From a virus, in the IMG/VR virus record IMGVR_UViG_3300017782_000294, positions 1 through 20,612 of that record: a stretch of 20,612 nt of DNA; one strand, written 5' to 3'. The notes under the pieces were generated by a model that did not search any database, was not told where the DNA came from, and saw only the letters and a list, made by a program, of their open reading frames with translations. Position 1 is the stretch's first letter. Each line of letters starts with the position of its first letter. Below are positions 7,036 through 14,521 of the stretch, in pieces. The position numbers were made by a program, and so were the translations under genes.

Positions 7036-7590
7036 TTATTTGTTCCTTGTTATTTTAGTTCTGTTGCCTGAGAACACGTTAAACAAGTCCGTTGGCATAT
7101 CCTGTCCAGCCTCGATACGCTCACGGACTAGTGCTTTAAGTGTCATGGGTTCGACCTTTAATTTCTGGACGGGTTCGTACCCTTGACCTTGCGCAAGGAC
7201 AGCATAATGCTGTGCCTTGTTATCTTCGTCACGACCAAAGGCAACGGTTATCTCATTTTTGATAAGATCACCTAAGCCGTGCTCACGAAGCCATTTGAAT
7301 GCTTCTTCCTTCTTAGCAATAGGAATAGAAGCACCGTAGACGGGTTTAACTTCAACAGCTGAACCGTCTGCTAATTTAAGAGATGAGATGTTCATTTCCT
7401 GCATGATGGTAGGAATTACCTCACCCGAAACTTTATCTGCCTCTCGCTTTTTATCTTTTAGTTGAATCTCTAGGTCTTTTATTTGATCCTCTAAAGATTG
7501 CAATCTAACAACTTGCGTTGATAGCTCACCTGCATTATCTGCAGAAGCTAATTCTTTTGTTTTGTCTTGTTCGAAGTCTATACTATTCAT
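7036..7590 (-). CDS. Coiled-coil early protein of unknown function, 184 aa
   Basis: The first part (about residues 25-54, VVRLQSLEDQIKDLEIQLK...) is a charged heptad region, a likely coiled coil and oligomerisation segment. It is followed by a globular part with LKLADGSAVEVKPVYGASIP (71-90), KKEEAFKWLREHGLGDLIKN (93-112) and a C-terminal helix LKALVRERIEAG (151-162). There are no membrane segments or known catalytic motifs. A longer in-frame start exists at 7623, but AAAGGAG with a 6-base spacer precedes the ATG at 7590, which I take as the start. The gene overlaps the end of the 132-aa gene by 8 bases and is followed after one base by the SSB candidate, so it sits in the replication operon. 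Its function is unknown; a DNA-binding or SSB partner role would fit the context. Confidence 0.8.
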   Translation of the reverse strand: MNSIDFEQDKTKELASADNAGELSTQVVRLQSLEDQIKDLEIQLKDKKREADKVSGEVIPTIMQEMNISSLKLADGSAVEVKPVYGASIPIAKKEEAFKWLREHGLGDLIKNEITVAFGRDEDNKAQHYAVLAQGQGYEPVQKLKVEPMTLKALVRERIEAGQDMPTDLFNVFSGNRTKITRNK

Positions 7591-7981
7591 TAATTTCTCC
7601 TTTCTCATATAAATTGATTTCAATTGGATAGTATCTTTTTTCTTGTTTATCCCACTTTAACAAATTGAATTTACCATTTGTTAATTCTGATATGATAGAA
7701 CAGGCTACACCTATTATCGCAGGGTCACCTGTAAGTAACACATAATCAGTGGGTCTATAATCTCTCAACAGTTTTCTTAATTTAAAAATTAATGGACCTG
7801 GTGAAAAAATTATTTGTGAAAGTTCTGGTAGTAGAAATTCTAACTTACCATACTGCGAGGCACCCATAATATTAAACTTAGGACGACCATCCCTGGTCCC
7901 CGCTACTTCTTGCAATACATATACTTTAGGTACACGTACCTGTTTAACATTTGAATAATCCTGCTTTCTGTCGTCTTTCAT
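7583..7981 (-). CDS. Conserved marine-phage protein of unknown function, about 132 aa
   Basis: A soluble protein starting MKDDRKQDYSNVKQVRVPKV. It carries the blocks VYVLQEVAGTRDGRPKFN, LLPELSQIIFSPGPLIFKL, DYVLLTGDPAIIGVA and LLKWDKQEKRYYPIEINL. These together resemble a family I recall as widespread but uncharacterised in marine and cyanophages. No catalytic motif is evident, and LTGDPAIIG might form a ligand-binding loop. It is the first gene of the leftward replication block. Three in-frame ATGs are possible (8017, 7990, 7981), and none has a Shine-Dalgarno. The two upstream ones lie inside the palindromic control region, so I prefer 7981. If the box at about 7989-7994 is the -10 element, the transcript would start almost at this ATG and be leaderless. 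Confidence 0.75.
   Translation of the reverse strand: MKDDRKQDYSNVKQVRVPKVYVLQEVAGTRDGRPKFNIMGASQYGKLEFLLPELSQIIFSPGPLIFKLRKLLRDYRPTDYVLLTGDPAIIGVACSIISELTNGKFNLLKWDKQEKRYYPIEINLYEKGEINE
7597..7602 (-). promoter_or_regulatory. Ribosome-binding site of the 184-aa gene
   Basis: AAGGAG on the minus strand, 6 bases before the ATG at 7590. It favours this start over the in-frame upstream codon at 7623. Confidence 0.5.
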
Positions 7982-7983
7982 AC

Positions 7984-8017
7984 TTGACATTAATAAACTA
8001 TATAGTATCAATGTCAA
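7984..8017. promoter_or_regulatory. Divergent promoter/operator with inverted repeat
   Basis: The arms TTGACATT (7984-7991) and AATGTCAA (8010-8017) form a perfect 8-bp inverted repeat with an 18-base spacer. The spacer contains the 10-bp palindrome ACTATATAGT (7997-8006). Each arm gives an exact TTGACA -35 box, one per strand. Sixteen to seventeen bases beyond them are weak -10 candidates (TATCAA on plus, TATTAA or ATTAAT on minus). The palindrome gives TATAGT on both strands but too close to the TTGACA boxes (9 and 11 bases). The element sits between the leftward replication operon and the rightward SNF2 gene, whose ATG is 8 bases away. It is either an overlapping divergent promoter or a repressor operator. 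Confidence 0.55.
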
Positions 8018-8024
8018 TAGAAAG

Positions 8025-9455
8025 ATGAATTACAAATTTAAGACAAAACCGTATGCGCATCAGCTTAAGGCTTTAGAACTGTCTTGGGATAAAGAATTTT
8101 TTGCGTACTTTATGGAGATGGGTACTGGCAAATCTAAAGTATTAATAGATAATATAGCCATGCTTTATGACAAAGGTAAGATAGATGGTGCCTTAATTGT
8201 GGCACCCAAAGGTGTTGTGGGTACGTGGTATTTAAATCAGGTTCCTGATCATTTGCCTGACCATATAGAAAAAACTAACGTATTGTGGAAAGCAGCAATA
8301 ACAAAGAAACAGAAACAGAGACTATCTAGTTTATTTGAAACAAATGAAAAGCTACATATATTAATTATGAACGTAGAAGCCTTTTCTACAACAAAGGGTT
8401 GTGAGTTTGCTAAAAGATTTTTAAATAGTCATAGGACATTATTAGCTATCGATGAGTCTACAACTATTAAGAACCCCGATGCTAAAAGAACTAAGAATAT
8501 ATGTGAGCTCGCTAAATTAAGTAGATACAGAAGAATATTAACAGGGTCGCCTGTAACTAAATCACCTCTAGATCTCTATAAACAATGTGATTTTTTATTA
8601 GAAGAATTACTAGGTCATGGATCTTATTATACATTTAGAACAAGATACGCAATTATGAAGACGGCAAATTTTGGTGGAAGATCTGTCAATATTGTGGTGG
8701 GTTATCGTAATTTAGGTGAGTTATCAGAAAAATTAAAACCTTTTTCGTATCGTGTTTTAAAAGATGATTGTTTGGATTTACCCGATAAAATATTTATGAA
8801 ACGTATTATTCAACTTACACCAGAACAACAAAAAGTTTATAGAGAAATGAAAGCACTAGCTTTAGCAGAGATGAATGGTAAGACCATGTCTACAGCCACA
8901 GTGTTGACTCAGCTTATGAGATTACATCAAATAACTTGTGGTCATTTTACTTCTGATGACGGCACCATACAAAAAATAAAAAACAATAGGCTAGATGAAC
9001 TTATGAATGTTCTTGAAGAAATGGAAGGCAAGGTTGTAATTTGGGCACATTACCAGAACGATGTAGAGACAATTGTAGAACATATAAGAAAGAAGTATGG
9101 GGATAAATCAGTTGTTGATTATTATGGTAGAACTAGACCCGAAAATCGTCAAGATAATATTAATAGATTTCAAAAAGAAGAACAGTGTAGATTTTTTATT
9201 GGCACACCTGCTACAGGAGGTTATGGTATTACGTTAACTGAAGCTAGTAATGTAGTTTATTATTCTAACGGTTACGATCTTGAAAAACGTATGCAATCAG
9301 AAGATCGAGCGCATAGAATAGGGCAAGTTCAAAAAGTAACCTACGTAGATTTTATAGCAGAAGATACTGTTGACGAGAAAATTGTAAAATCATTAAGAAA
9401 GAAAGTAAATATTGCTACCCAAATTATGGGAGAAGAGTTAAAAGATTGGATATGA
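8025..9455 (+). CDS. SNF2-type superfamily 2 helicase/ATPase
   Basis: A 476-aa DNA-dependent ATPase of the SNF2/Rad54-like group. The Q-type motif is YAHQ (10-13) and Walker A is MGTGKSK (32-38). Motif Ia is LIVAPKGVVGTW (57-68), motif II is AIDEST (141-146), and motif III is LTGSP (172-176). The second RecA domain contains VVIWAHYQNDVE (337-348), motif V from GTPATGGYGITLTEASNVV (393-411) and motif VI QSEDRAHRIGQ (424-434), the SNF2 hallmark. DES in place of DEAH or DEGH is seen in motif II. No extra nuclease or methylase domain is present; it is close to the minimal two-domain engine. It is transcribed opposite to its neighbours, from the palindromic region, with only a weak AGAAAG before the ATG. 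It may remodel DNA during replication or recombination; the substrate is unknown. Confidence 0.95.
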   Translation: MNYKFKTKPYAHQLKALELSWDKEFFAYFMEMGTGKSKVLIDNIAMLYDKGKIDGALIVAPKGVVGTWYLNQVPDHLPDHIEKTNVLWKAAITKKQKQRLSSLFETNEKLHILIMNVEAFSTTKGCEFAKRFLNSHRTLLAIDESTTIKNPDAKRTKNICELAKLSRYRRILTGSPVTKSPLDLYKQCDFLLEELLGHGSYYTFRTRYAIMKTANFGGRSVNIVVGYRNLGELSEKLKPFSYRVLKDDCLDLPDKIFMKRIIQLTPEQQKVYREMKALALAEMNGKTMSTATVLTQLMRLHQITCGHFTSDDGTIQKIKNNRLDELMNVLEEMEGKVVIWAHYQNDVETIVEHIRKKYGDKSVVDYYGRTRPENRQDNINRFQKEEQCRFFIGTPATGGYGITLTEASNVVYYSNGYDLEKRMQSEDRAHRIGQVQKVTYVDFIAEDTVDEKIVKSLRKKVNIATQIMGEELKDWI

Positions 9456-9652
9456 AGTATCCTTTTTATATTCGAATGGCAATATTATTTTGTGTGGGAG
9501 CGTTCATACCCATCATGATACATCAGCTAGTTTTTAAATTATGGGATGTAAGCGTGCTGAGAGCTGCAGAAATAACTTTTTTCTTATGTATTCCTGTGGC
9601 TTATTGGATGGCTAAAAAAATTAATGAGCGTTGGCACGACGATAGAGAATAA
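9452..9652 (+). CDS. Small two-helix membrane protein
   Basis: A 66-aa protein beginning MKYPFYIRMAILFC. There are two hydrophobic helices at about residues 9-27 and 37-54, joined by a short loop (KLWDVSVLR), and a charged C-terminus (KKINERWHDDRE). The ATG overlaps the SNF2 stop as ATGA, so it is read by coupling. A TTG six bases upstream is possible but less likely. The stop TAA at 9650-9652 abuts the convergent stop of the endolysin gene with no gap. A holin-like role is possible given the adjacent endolysin, but it is on the opposite strand and tied to the helicase, so function is open. Confidence 0.7.
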   Translation: MKYPFYIRMAILFCVGAFIPIMIHQLVFKLWDVSVLRAAEITFFLCIPVAYWMAKKINERWHDDRE

Positions 9653-10123
9653 TTACTCTAACCACGGTTTGTAAATTACCTTACCATCTTCTCTCATGGC
9701 TCGCAATGATTGGTTCCTGTTATGATCTGTAGAATAACTACAATGTATCCATCCAGATGTTGGTTCATTATCTTTGTAAAATTCTAAGATGAGCTGGTCA
9801 AATTCTAGCTCTGATCTAACCCACTTTGCTAGCTCTCTATTGTCTACACCAGGTATCTCAAAGTCTGCTGCAGCTGCATTGTCATCTGCCACATGTTGGC
9901 TGTTCACACTGCTACCAATCTCTACGCAAAGCTGAGCACAACGAAATCCGCTAGATATAATAAGTGGTCTGTCAAAATGAGATCGCACCGGCTGTAATAT
10001 ATTAATAGCCAAAGCTTTTATATTGTCAATTTGCTTTGGATTAGGATTATTGTTAATACCCTTACGTTCCGCAGTTTGCGACTTAGTTAACTCGTCAAGA
10101 GTTATATTTGCTGTAAGTTTCAT
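9653..10123 (-). CDS. M15-family zinc peptidase, probable endolysin
   Basis: A 156-aa D-Ala-D-Ala carboxypeptidase-like enzyme (Peptidase_M15_3 type) that would cut peptidoglycan peptide bridges at lysis. The signature is complete: SGFR (58-61), SQH (H77), AADF (D87) and GWIHCS (H127). H77, D87 and H127 are the expected zinc ligands. It has no signal peptide and no membrane segment, so it would need a holin to reach the wall. The N-terminal region (LDELTKSQTAERKGINNNP) is typical of the phage members of this family. Its ATG overlaps the stop of the upstream coiled-coil/membrane gene as TAATG with no separate Shine-Dalgarno, so the pair is coupled, consistent with a lysis cassette. It could also be a virion-associated peptidase. 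Confidence 0.9.
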   Translation of the reverse strand: MKLTANITLDELTKSQTAERKGINNNPNPKQIDNIKALAINILQPVRSHFDRPLIISSGFRCAQLCVEIGSSVNSQHVADDNAAAADFEIPGVDNRELAKWVRSELEFDQLILEFYKDNEPTSGWIHCSYSTDHNRNQSLRAMREDGKVIYKPWLE

Positions 10124-10341
10124 TATGATAATAATTTATCTAAAAAGAATAAGGCCACAGTCCCCACCGTAGCTAAAAGAACCCAGTAGATTTTGTCTAC
10201 CTTGCCACCCAATTTGTCAATATCTGCATGCATATGTTTAAGATGATTATTTTTAATTTGGGAAATATCTCTTTTAACTCCTGTAAGATAACCATACAGG
10301 GCTAAAATATGTTCTCGGGTATTTTTAGGTTCTATTGCCAT
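10123..10341 (-). CDS. XhlA/holin-like coiled-coil membrane-anchored protein
   Basis: A 72-aa protein. The N-terminal two thirds are polar with heptad-type spacing (residues 22-50: VKRDISQIKNNHL..., IDKLGGKVDKI). A single hydrophobic helix at about 51-68 (IYWVLLATVGTVALFFLD) is followed by a very short tail. This is the layout of XhlA-type hemolysin/holin-associated proteins, which sit next to the phage lysis enzyme. It is coupled by TAATG to the M15 endolysin and lies 8 bases after the stop of the 1377-aa virion gene. The only upstream purine signal is a weak GGAT. Lysis function is inferred from architecture and position. Confidence 0.7.
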   Translation of the reverse strand: MAIEPKNTREHILALYGYLTGVKRDISQIKNNHLKHMHADIDKLGGKVDKIYWVLLATVGTVALFFLDKLLS

Positions 10342-10349
10342 AATTAATT

Positions 10350-13300
10350 TTATCCGAATGGAAATAACTTATCAAAAAGAGATGGATCTGTTAAGTTATT
10401 TTTACTAGTTTGACTCAAAGTTTTTTGGTCAATATTAGGTAGATTTAAAGAGTTTGGACCGCTCACGGGTGATGTTGATGGTAGTAACGGATTTTGTATT
10501 AAAGGAAACTGATCATCACTTAAATTTAAACTTCTTAGTTCCTGTTGAACTTCTATGATGGCAGAAAAAGCTTCTAAGAAAGGATTTGTTACTCCTAGAT
10601 TAGCCGCATTGTTTGCAAAAGCTATTCTTACATTATCTGATATTGCTAATGGCCTAAAGATATCATTATCTATTGATCTAAAATCTATCGATGACATACG
10701 ATCAGAAACTTCACTTAACAAATCGCTTTCACTTAAACCTAAAACTCTAGCACCATCTATATCTTTTTGAAAATCTTGTCGCGTACTATATAATGCTCTA
10801 TTAGCGTTAATGTAATTCTGTACAATTTCTTGAGGATCAACAGGTCCCCCTCTTAAAGATTTTGCTGTAAACAAAGATCTAGAATCTCTAACTCCTTGTT
10901 GATAATCTCTAATTTTAAATTTTAAAGATTTAGCAGGATTAACTTCAACGGCTCTAAATCCAACCAAGCCTCCTAACTCATTCCCTAATTCGTATGTTTC
11001 ACCATACTTATTAAATACACCTTTTTGATCCACCCCTATTTCTTTAAGAGTGCCCATGCCAATTCTTTTAAATTGATCTGCTGAAAATGGGACTTGTGAT
11101 ATAAGAATATGTTTAAAAATTGCCCCCGCTTTATCACCATAAGTATCTTCAGGATTGTATACTCTAGCGCCAGATGATGAAACACCACCTCTGCCTAGTA
11201 TGCCTTTTGGTAAAACATCAACAGCTGCTTCTGTCCAAATTGATTCACTAACAAAAGGTTCACCTAATTCTTTTGTAGCATTAAACAATCCAGCAAGAAA
11301 GTCATCCATAATACCGTCTTGGTCTGTTCTGCCTTGAGATATAGAATTCAATACTGTTTGTATAGGTCTTGTTAAAGTATCGTAAGCATTGGTATGACTA
11401 AAATCAATATATTTAAATTTACCATCCTCACCTTTAATTGGAATTAAAGTAGAGTTTTTTGACCAATCAGGAACATATCTTCTTAGTGCTTCCATCTCGT
11501 CGGATGTAACATTGTATAAAGCTTTAAATGCTTCTGTTAGCGCATAGGGAACAGCGACTGTTGTAGCACCCATACCAAATAATCTTGTGTAACCTATACC
11601 TTGAAAAGGTTTTACCGTTGTGCCATCAGCTCTTACAATGGTTTCATTTACTTCTTTTAGGCCTCTTCTTACAATATTAGTTCCTGTTCTTAATATTTCT
11701 GCGGGAAATGAAACAAAGTTACCAATTGGTAATTTTCTTAAACCTTTAACGAACTCACCAACATAATCATAGTTAGGCACATTGTTTTTAACAATGTCAG
11801 CTGCTTCTCTTTTAATATAATCATCCGTAAACTTTATTGTTCGTCCAGCACCATCTGTAAACGTCTCTCCTTTTTTAATACCATTTTTTAATAGAGCATC
11901 GGCTAATCTTTTTTGTTCTTGAGAAAATGTATATATTTTCCAAAAATCATCTTCAGCTGTGTACAAATCTTCTGACATTCTTTTTATTTTAGAAAAAGGT
12001 TTTAGTAATAAACGTAACCCTTTATCTGATGTCATGGTTTCACCAAACTTAACATCTTCAAGCAGTCGACTTAAGTCTCCAAGTCTTACGTTACTATTAA
12101 CCACGCCAAGCTCTAATAACTCTTCATAAAATTCTTGTTGTTGTTGAGTACCTTTAAAATTAGCTCCCGCTAATCGAAATGCATTTTTAACTGCGTCAGG
12201 ATCTCGTAAAGGAATAATACCGTTTGCAGCAGCAAAAGCTGTGGCACTAATAAAGTTACGTGCGTGTGTAACTGGAGAAAAAATTGTTTTTGCCATTTGA
12301 GAAGTAGCCTTTGGATACAAAATAAAATTTTCATAAAGTCTCATCATTGCACCGCTATCTCTATTAGTTTTATTTGTTTGAATTAAAGCTTCTGCTACAC
12401 CAGTCCTTGCATACTTACCCTCAAGAGGGTTAATAGAACCTGCCTCTAAAGTTTTACTAGGATCAATTTCTATTGGTCCTGTAAAATCATCACCAAAAAA
12501 TTTTCTTGCCTCATCCTCTGTACTAACAACAAAGGGTTCGTTTGGTTTTTTAGGTCTAAGCGCTGGATTAGATCCTGCTGCTCTCCAATCCTCTAATTTT
12601 TTAGGAAAGGCATTTGCTTCTTCAACAGCATTTTTAGATAGGTTATCTAAGTTACTAAAAAATTCATTACGTCTTGTGATTAGTGCTAGTCTAGATGTAG
12701 CTGTTAAAATAGTTTGCATTGGGTTTTGTGTTTTACCCAACAGCTCTTCAAATACTTTTTTATCAAAACCAGCTTCTTCTAGCTGATTTAATCCTTTTAC
12801 GGTTGAATAACTTTTAATTTTATCAGTTGCAGATTTTTTTGTAAAAAAATCTTCAGGTACTTTAAATGATGGACCAGTCATTTCAATTTTTTCAGCCATC
12901 CTAGGTTTAAGTTTTGCTGTCTTTAATATGTTATTAACGTAATAAAGAGCCTGTTCTTTCTGTAAATCTATCCCTTTCGTTGCAGCTACTTTTTGAAACT
13001 CCTTTACAGCTTTAGCAATTGTTTCATCAGCTGGTCTCCAAGATTCTATACCCATGACATTTCTGTTTTGAAACAATTCATAGGTTTGTCCTAGCCAACT
13101 AGAAACTGTGTCTTTATATATTTTTGCAAAGTTATCAAAGTTTTCTTTACTTTGGGCTGCACCTAGGGTTGTAAACATGTCACCCCATTTACTACGTATT
13201 CTACTTAATCCAGCTAGTATTGCATTAATATTTTCTTTATCTTTTAATCTTGGTTCATCTTTTAGTAATTTAAAAAGTTGATTTTTTTCTGCCTCTGCAA

Positions 13301-14483
13301 TAGCACCAAAATCAGCAGTCTGTTTCATCGTTGAAAACTGTCTTTGACGAGTAATATCCAATGATTTAATGAAATCATCTTTAGTTAGATTAGGTGTTTC
13401 TTTTCTTGCTTGTTTAAATAATTCTTCACCTGCTTCATTTAATATAGGTTTATTTATAATTTTAGGATCACCCGATAATAGAATATCATTAATAACTTTT
13501 AGTGCGGCATCTCTTTTCTGTAGTATGTTTGCACCTTTTTTTAAATTAAATTTTTGAGACATTACACCTCTAAAAGGTGGAAAGATTTCATCAATAATTT
13601 GTTCTATTTCTTTACTAATAAACTTTGCTCTAGCTGCATCTGAAGATCTCTTTCCAATTTCAGATCTTTGTTGAGCAAAAAATTCTTTAGTGGTTTTACC
13701 CTCTTTTCTTAAATTAGTAGCAATAACATCAAAAAACCATTGTTCTAACCTTGAGCCATTTTTAAAAGCATCATCAGATCTTGTAGCTAATTTTTTTATT
13801 GTAGCTCCAATACCACCTAACACTCCGGTAAACAATGCACCTTCAGTTCCAAATTTAATTCTATTAATTAATTGTCTAGCAGGATCGTTTTTATCTTCTT
13901 CTCGATTAATTTCTGTAGGACCACCTAATAAATCACCAAAGGTTCCAATGCCTTCTACATCTCCAACAAAAACTCCTTCAGCAACTCCACCAGCGGCAGC
14001 TCCTGTTAAAAACTTAGATCTCTTTAAACGTTTTCTAAGTTCCTTGCTCCCTGTGCCTGGAACCAACCCAGCTTGTCTCACATTTAATTTACCAACGCCT
14101 TCTGCTGTTTCAACTAATGCTTGACTTGGTTTAAAATAAGTATTACCCCGCACTGCTCTTACTGCAGACTTAGCTAATCTCTGTCCTTGTTTAAAAGCTA
14201 TACCACCAGGGATTCCAATGTTAACGAGTGTCTCTACAAGTTTACCTGCAGCTGTTGCTTCTGCTTTTTCATCAAAGGTTGTAAGATCGTCAAAGAAAGC
14301 TTCAACCTCAGCGGCTTTGTTTGTACCTGCACCAAGATCTAATAATGTTGCACCGAGAGAAAAGAAACCTTTAGGTATTGCGATAAGACCAGATGCAACT
14401 CCTGAAAAAACAGATTCAAGAGTGCCAACTCTATTGTTGGGACCTGAGGATGTATTACTTAATAATTCGTCTATTGTTGCCAT
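10350..14483 (-). CDS. Very large virion protein, candidate internal/ejection protein
   Basis: A 1377-aa protein, by far the largest in the window. The N-terminus (about residues 16-60) is rich in Gly, Ala and hydrophobic residues (LESVFSGVASGLIAIPKGFF), as is TGAAAGGVAEGVFVGD near 160. A further apolar segment lies at about 965-990 (FGMGATTVAVPYALTEAF). Between these are long helical, Lys/Glu-rich stretches. The C-terminus is Pro/Ser/Asn-rich and disordered-looking. No lytic transglycosylase catalytic motif was found by eye. Size, helical content and position at the end of the virion gene block before the lysis genes match the large internal (ejection) proteins of podoviruses. AGGA lies six bases before the ATG. 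The structural role is likely; the exact role is inference. Confidence 0.8.
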   Translation of the reverse strand: MATIDELLSNTSSGPNNRVGTLESVFSGVASGLIAIPKGFFSLGATLLDLGAGTNKAAEVEAFFDDLTTFDEKAEATAAGKLVETLVNIGIPGGIAFKQGQRLAKSAVRAVRGNTYFKPSQALVETAEGVGKLNVRQAGLVPGTGSKELRKRLKRSKFLTGAAAGGVAEGVFVGDVEGIGTFGDLLGGPTEINREEDKNDPARQLINRIKFGTEGALFTGVLGGIGATIKKLATRSDDAFKNGSRLEQWFFDVIATNLRKEGKTTKEFFAQQRSEIGKRSSDAARAKFISKEIEQIIDEIFPPFRGVMSQKFNLKKGANILQKRDAALKVINDILLSGDPKIINKPILNEAGEELFKQARKETPNLTKDDFIKSLDITRQRQFSTMKQTADFGAIAEAEKNQLFKLLKDEPRLKDKENINAILAGLSRIRSKWGDMFTTLGAAQSKENFDNFAKIYKDTVSSWLGQTYELFQNRNVMGIESWRPADETIAKAVKEFQKVAATKGIDLQKEQALYYVNNILKTAKLKPRMAEKIEMTGPSFKVPEDFFTKKSATDKIKSYSTVKGLNQLEEAGFDKKVFEELLGKTQNPMQTILTATSRLALITRRNEFFSNLDNLSKNAVEEANAFPKKLEDWRAAGSNPALRPKKPNEPFVVSTEDEARKFFGDDFTGPIEIDPSKTLEAGSINPLEGKYARTGVAEALIQTNKTNRDSGAMMRLYENFILYPKATSQMAKTIFSPVTHARNFISATAFAAANGIIPLRDPDAVKNAFRLAGANFKGTQQQQEFYEELLELGVVNSNVRLGDLSRLLEDVKFGETMTSDKGLRLLLKPFSKIKRMSEDLYTAEDDFWKIYTFSQEQKRLADALLKNGIKKGETFTDGAGRTIKFTDDYIKREAADIVKNNVPNYDYVGEFVKGLRKLPIGNFVSFPAEILRTGTNIVRRGLKEVNETIVRADGTTVKPFQGIGYTRLFGMGATTVAVPYALTEAFKALYNVTSDEMEALRRYVPDWSKNSTLIPIKGEDGKFKYIDFSHTNAYDTLTRPIQTVLNSISQGRTDQDGIMDDFLAGLFNATKELGEPFVSESIWTEAAVDVLPKGILGRGGVSSSGARVYNPEDTYGDKAGAIFKHILISQVPFSADQFKRIGMGTLKEIGVDQKGVFNKYGETYELGNELGGLVGFRAVEVNPAKSLKFKIRDYQQGVRDSRSLFTAKSLRGGPVDPQEIVQNYINANRALYSTRQDFQKDIDGARVLGLSESDLLSEVSDRMSSIDFRSIDNDIFRPLAISDNVRIAFANNAANLGVTNPFLEAFSAIIEVQQELRSLNLSDDQFPLIQNPLLPSTSPVSGPNSLNLPNIDQKTLSQTSKNNLTDPSLFDKLFPFG

Positions 14484-14521
14484 TTTTTATTCCTGCCTAC
14501 CATTAATATATAGGTATGAAA

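Noticed and set aside
3118-9455. Primase, UvrD-type and SNF2-type ATPases taken as a defence or conflict island
   Set aside because: They sit among phage polymerase, DUF3310 and SSB-like genes with no nuclease, methylase or other effector, so a phage replication module explains them better.
13690-14124. Plus-strand open frame of 144 codons inside the 1377-aa gene
   Set aside because: It lies wholly antisense to a convincing large gene, is rich in Pro/Ser/Asn as expected from a mirrored frame, and has no ribosome-binding site.
14484-14521. Gap between the 438-aa and 1377-aa genes with CCTATATATTAATGGTAGG
   Set aside because: The inverted CCTA/TAGG ends are too short to be meaningful. The gap holds only the AGGA ribosome-binding site of the large gene.
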